From Candidatus Binataceae bacterium (GTDB taxonomy: Bacteria; Desulfobacterota; Binatia; Binatales; Binataceae), in contig JASHZA010000088.1 in the NCBI GenBank assembly GCA_030042765.1, forward strand, positions 1-11,115: DNA of 11,115 nucleotides, given 5' to 3'. Under the pieces are notes generated by a model. It saw nothing but the letters and a program-made list of their open reading frames with translations. It was not told the origin of the DNA and did not search any database. A program made the position numbers and the translations under genes. Positions 6,520 to 11,115 of the stretch are shown in pieces; the first letter of the stretch is position 1; every line of letters starts with the position of its first letter.

Positions 6520-8052
6520 TTGAGCAACAGGGACATCGAAGCGGCTCGTACCTTCCACCGGGTGACCGCGCATTCCTTTACGAGCGTGCGGACGACGCCC
6601 CACACCCTTGACTGGGACAATCGCCCCCTCCCGTACAAGATCTACCCCGAGGCTGGCGCCGTCGCGCTGCCGCGCGACCTTGAGCTGTCTCCTGTGCCGG
6701 CCTTGACCGCAGTTCGCGCTGCGGCGCTCGTCGATTCAGAAACGCCGGTCGATCGCGAAGCAGTTGCCCGGATATTGTTTTGCGCCGGCGGGCTGACACG
6801 AAGCCTCACCGTCGACGGCCAGCCGTATCATTTTCGCGCTGCCCCCTCGGCGGGCGCGCTCTACCCGGTCGAGATCTACCTTGCCGCGAGCGAGGTCGAC
6901 GGACTCGAAACCGGTCTCTATCACTTCTCGCCCGCGGACTTGCGGCTGCGCGGCTTGAGGCGTGGCGATTGGCGAATGCACCTTGCGAGGAGCGCCGGGA
7001 TGCGCTCGTCGATCCTCGAGGCGCGGGCCGTGCTCGTGATCAGTGCGATCTTCTGGCGCAGCACCTGGAAATACCGCTCCCGGGCTTACCGCTATTGCTT
7101 CTGGGATACCGGCACCATGCTTGCCAATGTGCTGGCCGCGGCCAACGCCGAGGGTCTGCCGGCCGAGGTCGTGACCGCGTTCGCAGACGATCAGGTTGAG
7201 ACATTGATCGGTGCCGACGGCGAAAGGGAGGGCATTATGTGCCTTGTCGCGCTTGGCCGTACGGCTCCAGCGCGCGCGGAGTGGCCGGAATTGCGGCCGC
7301 TTGAACTCGACACGATTCCTCTCTCCGCGACCGAGGTCCGTCACCCGGGCCTCGTCCGGATTCACACCGAATCGCGCCTGGCTTCGTCTGAAGAAGCACG
7401 TGAGATCGCGCAAGCGCGTATCGAATCGGCAAATTTGGGAAAGCCCGGACCCGAAACGGCGCCACGTCCGCTCGAAGATGAGGCAGGGCTGGGTCTGGGC
7501 GAAACCATCCTGCGCCGAGGCTCAACGCGCGTCTTCGCCCGCGAGGCGATCGACGCATCCGAACTCGCCACCATCCTGGCGGTCTCCAGCAGCCATCCGC
7601 GGATTGATTTCCCACGCCTGACCGAGACCTATCTGTTTATCCACGCGGTCAACGGCCTGGAACCGGGAGCCTACTACTACAGGCGCGAGACTGGTGCATT
7701 CGAATTGCTCAAGGCCGGCGACTTCCGTGCGCAGGCCGGCTACCTATGCCTCGAGCAGCCGCTCGGCGCGGATTGCACCGCCATGATCGTCTACATGGGC
7801 GATTTGGAACGCATTTTGGCGGCGTTCGGGAATCGCGGTTATCGCGACGCGCACTTGGAGGCGGGCCTGTTGGGCGGCCGGGCGTACCTCGCCGCCTATG
7901 CACTCGAACGAGGTGCGACGGGGCTAACCTTCTACGACGACGATACCTCGAGGTTCTTCGAACCTCACGGCGCCGGGATGAGCCCTCTTCTCATGATCGC
8001 GGTGGGCGTTCCCCGGCGGCGCGAGTCTTCGCGCGACGACGCAGCCTGGTAG
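6520..8052 (+). CDS. SagB/ThcOx-type nitroreductase-like flavoprotein, two fused domains
   Basis: About 510 residues with two nitroreductase-fold halves joined in tandem, as in stand-alone SagB/ThcOx-type dehydrogenases. SagB enzymes use FMN to oxidise azolines to azoles during maturation of thiazole/oxazole-modified peptides. The first half carries FRAAPSAGALYPVEIY (around 107-120) and WKYRSRAYRYCFWDTGTM (around 183-200). The second begins LRRGSTRVFAREAI (around 331-344) and has GLEPGAYYY and a LEAGLLGGRAYLAAYALERG helix. The frame is open back to an ATG at 6301, only two bases from the divergent cyclase start. I prefer the TTG at 6520 because it gives a start reading SNRDIEAAR, where homologs of this kind begin, with AGGAG 12 bases upstream. 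The ATG at 6403 (549 residues) is the main alternative. No YcaO/cyclodehydratase gene or precursor peptide is in the window, so an azole-forming role is unproven. Confidence 0.85.
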   Translation: MSNRDIEAARTFHRVTAHSFTSVRTTPHTLDWDNRPLPYKIYPEAGAVALPRDLELSPVPALTAVRAAALVDSETPVDREAVARILFCAGGLTRSLTVDGQPYHFRAAPSAGALYPVEIYLAASEVDGLETGLYHFSPADLRLRGLRRGDWRMHLARSAGMRSSILEARAVLVISAIFWRSTWKYRSRAYRYCFWDTGTMLANVLAAANAEGLPAEVVTAFADDQVETLIGADGEREGIMCLVALGRTAPARAEWPELRPLELDTIPLSATEVRHPGLVRIHTESRLASSEEAREIAQARIESANLGKPGPETAPRPLEDEAGLGLGETILRRGSTRVFAREAIDASELATILAVSSSHPRIDFPRLTETYLFIHAVNGLEPGAYYYRRETGAFELLKAGDFRAQAGYLCLEQPLGADCTAMIVYMGDLERILAAFGNRGYRDAHLEAGLLGGRAYLAAYALERGATGLTFYDDDTSRFFEPHGAGMSPLLMIAVGVPRRRESSRDDAAW

Positions 8053-8371
8053 CTTCCGGCAAATTCTTATTCCCTCTCCCTGACCAGGGAGAGGGTGCCG
8101 AGCGCAACGCGCGAGGCAGGTGAGGGTCATCCCGAACATCGCAAGGGATTTCTCCTTCCCGTCCCCTGCGCCACCCCCCCCGAGCGCGTAATCCCGGCCC
8201 ACGCTGTCCATCTGATGAGCGCCTGCTTGCCGCTTGGGCATAGTCACTGAACATTTCAATTTGCAACTAAGGCTTTGCGAATGGCATCGCGCTTGCTCAA
8301 CCGGCAGTTGTTTCGGGTCCCCCGGCGTGGGGAGCCAGCGGACGCATAGCCGTTCAAAAGCAGGAGGAAGC
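8053..8371. other. Intergenic region before the permease, no gene seen
   Basis: This 319-base gap holds no credible coding sequence; an in-frame extension of the permease reaches 8234 but reads as unlike protein and lacks a ribosome binding site. It contains a perfect palindrome at 8072-8095, a degenerate repeat-like tail to about 8155, and a run of eight C at 8174-8181. From about 8250 the sequence becomes more AT-rich (ACATTTCAATTTGCAACTAA), the likeliest place for the permease promoter, although I cannot pick convincing -35 and -10 boxes. The remaining leader of roughly 100 bases could fold, but I recognise no known riboswitch. Confidence 0.6.
8072..8155. repeat. Palindromic intergenic repeat (REP-like) with a second small inverted repeat
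   Basis: CCCTCTCCCTG (8072-8082) and CAGGGAGAGGG (8085-8095) are a perfect 11-bp inverted repeat around AC. A GC-rich tail follows that includes GGTGAGGGTCATCCCGAACA, and inside it ATCCC (8129-8133) pairs with GGGAT (8145-8149). Sequences of the form CCCTCTCCC...GGGAGAGGG...GGTGAGGG, and GTCATCCCGA...CGAGGGAT, are familiar as dispersed intergenic repeats in many bacterial genomes, so this looks like a composite of two such elements. It starts 20 bases after the SagB-like stop and could also end that transcript, but no T-tract follows. Whether it is truly repeated cannot be shown from a single copy. Confidence 0.6.
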
Positions 8372-10036
8372 ATGGCCGGTTCACCAAAAGACGCACCGAA
8401 GATGAAACCGACGCTTGGGCTAACCGGCGTGACGGTAAACGCGATGGCGTTGATAGCGCCCGGCGCCTTTCTATGGATCACTTACGTCGTTCAGGCGGGA
8501 TACGCGTACCCCTCCGGTATGGGGATGTGGGCGGGAATCTTCGCCGCTGTGGTGCTCGCATACGCCACCGCGGTTTCATACTCGGAACTCGCCAAACTCT
8601 ATCCAGGCGCGGGTAGCTCATATCTCTTCGCAGAGAAGGCGTTCCTCAACACCACCCATGCCTTTAGGTTCGCGCGTATCGCGAAGTTTATCACGGGCTG
8701 GGCATCTCATCTTTACTATTGGGTTTACCCCGGTGTGATGGTCGCAACGATCGGTATCATGATCGGATACATCGTTGGCAGCTTGTTCCCCAACTATATG
8801 AACGCCGGTATTCCAGGCCCCGTGTTCATGGCGCTGGTCGCGATCATCTTCAGCTATGCAATCTCCTGGATCGCGTACCGGGGCGTAGTCGGCTCCACGA
8901 TGGTCAATCTCGTGATCAACGTGATCCAATGGATAGCGCTGTTGTTCTTCACCGCGCTCGCGATCTCCTATCGGCTGAGCCATCCGGCCGGCTCGATCGG
9001 TCTGGCCCTGGACGGCACCACCAAGACGATCAGCTACGCGTTCAGCGGGGACGCACCGGCTCATACTGGCGCGCTCTCGGTAATCCTGCCGCACAATTTT
9101 AATTGGTTGATGCTCCAGGCTACGATCGCAATCCTTCTGCTGGTCGGATTTGAATCGATCACGTCGCTTGGAGAGGAGGCCAAAAACCCCACCAAGGACA
9201 TTCCGCGCGGGGTCCTGCTCTCGATCACGATTCAATGCCTGTTCATGTACCTGATCGAATACTTTGCCGCGAACTACTTCATGAACAGCGCCTACAGCCT
9301 CGCCGACGCGAAGGGCTCGGCCGCGCCGATCGGTGACATGATGGTCATCGTCGGGAATGCCTTGCTCGGCGGACACGGTCAGGCTTTCATGCTGATCGAG
9401 GCGGTGACGGTATTTCTCGCGCTGATCGGCACCACACTGGCTTGCATCAACACCGGCGCGCGCGTGACCTACGCGATGGGCCGCGACGATGAGGTGCCCG
9501 AACACTTCGGCTTGCTGCACGGCGACAACCTGACGCCCCATCGCGCGATTTGGACCCTCGCAACGATCTCGGCCGTGCTTGGCGCGTTTGCCGCCCTGTT
9601 CTTCTTCTGCGGATCCGCCGCTCCCGACGACAAGACCATTGCCACGCTGCCGCACACCATCTGGTACTCGCTCGGCATCGGCTCGAGCGCGACACTGGCC
9701 TCGCTGCCTAACGGACTTGCGCTGGTGACGCTGATTTCCAACTTCGGCACTTTCGGACTCTACGGCCTGACTAACGTCATCTGCATAGTGGCCTTCCGCG
9801 AGCATCACGAATTCAGCGGTTTCAAGCACATGGTCGTGCCTGTATTCGGCGCGCTGGCAAACTTTGCCTGCATGGCCTTCTACGTCATCGGGCCGCTCGA
9901 AGGGCTCGGCAGTTGGAAGGAGCCGATCATCGCGGTAGTACTGGCCGCCATTTGGGGAATTTACGGAGCGGTCTACTTCACGCGGAGTTCGCGCAAGAAA
10001 GGGAAAGAAACGGTCCTTATCGCGAAGCCCGCTTAG
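8372..10036 (+). CDS. APC-superfamily amino acid/amine permease
   Basis: A 554-residue inner-membrane transporter with about 12 predicted hydrophobic spans, slightly longer than typical APC permeases. The first span has NAMALIAPGAF (23-33), in the position of the substrate-binding unwound helix. LYPGAGSSYLFAEKAF (77-92) is the classic loop after span 2. GFESITSLGEEAKNPTKDIP (259-278) is the strongly conserved span-6/7 region. GARVTYAMGRDDEVPEHFG (362-380) is the conserved cytoplasmic loop after span 8. Hydrophilic insertions at about 203-243 and 415-428 lie between spans. It probably imports amino acids, polyamines or related amines by cation symport or exchange; specificity is not readable. 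The ATG at 8372 is chosen because AGGAGG lies four bases upstream and the protein starts with a short polar tail before the conserved GLTGVTVNAMAL. It seems to be a single-gene transcript, with hairpins following. Confidence 0.93.
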   Translation: MAGSPKDAPKMKPTLGLTGVTVNAMALIAPGAFLWITYVVQAGYAYPSGMGMWAGIFAAVVLAYATAVSYSELAKLYPGAGSSYLFAEKAFLNTTHAFRFARIAKFITGWASHLYYWVYPGVMVATIGIMIGYIVGSLFPNYMNAGIPGPVFMALVAIIFSYAISWIAYRGVVGSTMVNLVINVIQWIALLFFTALAISYRLSHPAGSIGLALDGTTKTISYAFSGDAPAHTGALSVILPHNFNWLMLQATIAILLLVGFESITSLGEEAKNPTKDIPRGVLLSITIQCLFMYLIEYFAANYFMNSAYSLADAKGSAAPIGDMMVIVGNALLGGHGQAFMLIEAVTVFLALIGTTLACINTGARVTYAMGRDDEVPEHFGLLHGDNLTPHRAIWTLATISAVLGAFAALFFFCGSAAPDDKTIATLPHTIWYSLGIGSSATLASLPNGLALVTLISNFGTFGLYGLTNVICIVAFREHHEFSGFKHMVVPVFGALANFACMAFYVIGPLEGLGSWKEPIIAVVLAAIWGIYGAVYFTRSSRKKGKETVLIAKPA

Positions 10037-10048
10037 GCACTTGGGAGT

Positions 10049-10079
10049 AGCGGAGGGGTCGCGTGAAGATCCCTCCGCT
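10049..10079 (+). terminator. Perfect hairpin after the permease stop
   Basis: AGCGGAGGG (10049-10057) and CCCTCCGCT (10071-10079) form a perfect 9-bp stem with a 13-base loop, starting 12 bases after the permease stop. No T-run follows on the plus strand, so it may stabilise the 3' end or work with the next hairpin rather than terminate by itself. Confidence 0.4.
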
Positions 10080-10132
10080 CCCTCCCTGCTGTTGCAGATG
10101 GAGGTGTCGCGAACGTTTGGCCGATTTGAAAC

Positions 10133-10172
10133 GGCGGTGGAAGCTATGCAGCTCCGCCGCCCGCCAGTTTTT
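10133..10172 (+). terminator. Likely intrinsic terminator with T-tract
   Basis: GGCGGTGG (10133-10140) pairs with CCGCCGCC (10154-10161), with one G-T pair. AGCT pairs with AGCT inside it around the loop ATGC, with one bulged A. TTTTT follows at 10168-10172, six bases after the stem; an alternative pairing of GGCGG with CCGCC at 10161-10165 brings the stem to two bases from the T-tract. This is the best intrinsic-terminator candidate in the window and would end the permease transcript about 135 bases after its stop. The region 10173-10309 after it is more AT-rich at first and probably holds the promoter of the next gene. Confidence 0.5.
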
Positions 10173-10309
10173 CCACAAAACCGATCGATAATTCACAACT
10201 TGGATGAAATCAGCGGTCTACCCCTTGAATCAACGCAACCTGAATGGCCAATTAGTCAGATGTACCGGCCCTCGTAAAGAAGTATCGGGCGGGAAGAGGA
10301 GGATTGGAG

Positions 10310-10624
10310 GTGGCTACGCGCAAAACTGCGAAATCGCAAACGAAACGGTCTTCGGAGAACGGGCTGAACGGCCGATCCAAAGAGTCCTTCTCAGCACCGG
10401 ATGCGGGCCCGGCTGCGAAAACAGACTCGCCCAGCTTCGAGCCGATTCGGTTGCGAGCAGATGCAGCCCTTGCGGCGAACGCAAACTCGCCCAGCTTCGA
10501 ACAGATTCGGTTGCGAGCCTACGAGATTTTCAAGACTCGCGGCGGCACCGATGGAAACGACGTCTCCGACTGGCTCGAGGCGGAAAGGCAGCTATCCAGA
10601 GACTCCGGCTCGCGGACCGACTGA
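10310..10624 (+). CDS. Small DUF2934-family protein with internal 20-residue duplication
   Basis: A 104-residue protein. A basic, disordered-looking N-terminus (MATRKTAKSQTKRS...) is followed by the DUF2934 motif near the C-terminus: IRLRAYEIFKTRGGTDGNDV and then SDWLEAERQL (about residues 66-95). DUF2934 proteins are small soil-bacterial proteins of unknown function. The start is GTG at 10310, because AGGAGG (10297-10302) lies seven bases upstream; a TTG at 10304 in the same frame is too close to that site. Odd point: residues 39-58 and 59-78 are a 20-residue tandem duplication (DSPSFEPIRLRADAAL... then NSPSFEQIRLRAYEIF...), with only the second copy leading into the full domain. The PP2C gene starts 67 bases downstream on the same strand, so the two may share a transcript. 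No function can be assigned. Confidence 0.82.
   Translation: MATRKTAKSQTKRSSENGLNGRSKESFSAPDAGPAAKTDSPSFEPIRLRADAALAANANSPSFEQIRLRAYEIFKTRGGTDGNDVSDWLEAERQLSRDSGSRTD
10425..10518 (+). repeat. 60-bp tandem duplication inside the DUF2934 gene
   Basis: The 34 bases at 10425-10458 recur at 10485-10518 with two mismatches, at a period of exactly 60 bases. The flanking bases are related but more diverged (GGCTGCGAAAACAG against GCGGCGAACGCAA). The period is a multiple of three, so the reading frame is kept and 20 residues are duplicated. The high nucleotide identity suggests a fairly recent event. Confidence 0.9.
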
Positions 10625-10691
10625 CCCGAATAGTCACCAGCTTAGCCGTTCCGCGCCTGGCGTGCCTCCGGGTGGTCACGGTGACGCCACG

Positions 10692-11115
10692 ATGAACTCT
10701 GTGGACCGTGACGTTCAAGCCCTGCCATCTCCCAACTTCGAGGTGGCGATATTATCCGACGTTGGTACCAATCGGGACAACAACGAGGATTCCAGCGGCC
10801 ACTGCGTTGAGAGCCACGATGCCGCGCTGTTTGCGGTAGCCGACGGCGTGGGCGGCTACGAGGGCGGAGAAATCGCCAGCGCGATGGCGATCGACATAAC
10901 CCTGAGTTCGTACCGCGAGAACCCGGTCGCGTGGGGTCCCGCGAAAAGACTCCTGCGGGCGGCGCAAAGGGCCAACATCGAGATTCACAATCGCGCGCTC
11001 ACCGTGCCGGAACTGCGCCGGATGGCGACCACGCTGACCGCCGCGGTAATCGACGCCGGGGTCCTTTACGCAGCCCACGTTGGCGACTGCCGCATCTACC
11101 TGGTCCGGCGCGGGC
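10692..11115 (+). CDS. PP2C-family Ser/Thr protein phosphatase, N-terminal part (cut by right edge)
   Basis: The first 141 codons of a PP2C/Stp1-type metal-dependent phosphatase that removes phosphate from Ser/Thr; the gene continues beyond the window. Motifs in order: SDVGTNRDNNEDS (residues 22-34), with the metal-binding E32-D33 region; FAVADGVGGYEGGE (47-60), with the metal ligand D51; MATTLTAAVI (111-120); and HVGDCRIYLV (129-138), where most members have HVGDSR, so Cys replaces Ser. No membrane segment is seen in this part. ATG at 10692 is chosen as the first plausible in-frame start before the motif block, though its ribosome binding site (GGTG 9-12 bases upstream) is weak; an upstream GTG at 10662 is an alternative. 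Bacterial PP2C enzymes usually oppose Hanks-type kinases, which may lie just outside the window. Confidence 0.9.
   Translation, partial: MNSVDRDVQALPSPNFEVAILSDVGTNRDNNEDSSGHCVESHDAALFAVADGVGGYEGGEIASAMAIDITLSSYRENPVAWGPAKRLLRAAQRANIEIHNRALTVPELRRMATTLTAAVIDAGVLYAAHVGDCRIYLVRRG

Noticed and set aside
5288..6523. A long plus-strand open frame (411 codons) opposite cyclase paralog B
   Set aside because: It is an Arg/His/Gln-rich shadow of a well-supported gene with clear family motifs and a strong ribosome binding site on the other strand; it shows no recognisable domain.
8234..8371. N-terminal extension of the permease by 46 codons
   Set aside because: No ribosome binding site at 8234; the residues are unlike transporter N-termini, and AGGAGG precedes the ATG at 8372.
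8257..8371. Possible riboswitch leader before the permease
   Set aside because: The leader is short, and I could match no known riboswitch core; folding potential alone is not enough.
8618..9829. A 403-codon minus-strand open frame opposite the permease
   Set aside because: It has shadow composition (Asp/Arg/His/Gln-rich) and overlaps conserved membrane spans of the permease; no domain is recognised.
10041..10277. 78-codon plus-strand frame between the permease and the DUF2934 gene
   Set aside because: It starts with a non-ATG codon without a ribosome binding site, spans both hairpins, and has no recognisable motif.

Overview
The window is ordinary-density bacterial DNA of high GC content, with nine intact protein genes and one partial gene at each edge. 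A periplasmic DsbD-type domain with a signal peptide points to a Gram-negative (diderm) organism. The mix of a luciferase-like monooxygenase, an amidohydrolase-2 family protein, two cyclase-family hydrolases, a DUF2934 protein and a SagB-like oxidoreductase resembles soil lineages such as Binatota, Acidobacteria or deltaproteobacterial relatives. That placement is inference from gene content; no rRNA or marker gene is present.

Layout, left to right. The window opens inside the C-terminal part of a luciferase-like flavin monooxygenase (+), followed by a stand-alone Rcp1/CheY-like response regulator (+). An amidase-signature enzyme (-) converges on the regulator, and a perfect short palindrome fills the 34-base gap between the two stops. 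Divergent from the amidase is a secreted stand-alone DsbD N-terminal-type domain protein (+). It converges, across a bulged hairpin, on a three-gene minus-strand operon: cyclase-family hydrolase B, its tandem paralog A, and an amidohydrolase-2 protein. Divergent from that operon is a two-domain SagB/nitroreductase-like flavoprotein (+). A 319-base gap carrying a perfect palindrome and a degenerate repeat-like tail separates it from an APC-family permease (+). After two hairpins, one followed by a T-tract, come a small DUF2934 protein with a 60-bp internal tandem duplication and the N-terminal part of a PP2C-type Ser/Thr phosphatase that runs off the right edge.

How the genes may work together. 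The minus-strand operon, with the amidase and the flavin monooxygenase nearby, looks like a catabolic neighbourhood: oxygenation and metal-dependent hydrolysis of an unidentified amide, lactone or ring substrate, with the permease as a possible importer. The substrate cannot be read from the sequence. The response regulator, and separately the DUF2934/PP2C pair, look like signalling genes unrelated to that chemistry.

I see no CRISPR array, transposase, integrase, tRNA, rRNA, toxin-antitoxin pair or recognisable phage defence system. I did not find a clearly undescribed system. The items most worth a second look are the tandem cyclases with atypical metal-motif spacing, the isolated SagB-like protein, the stand-alone DsbD-type domain, the recent in-frame duplication in the DUF2934 gene, and the palindromic repeat before the permease.
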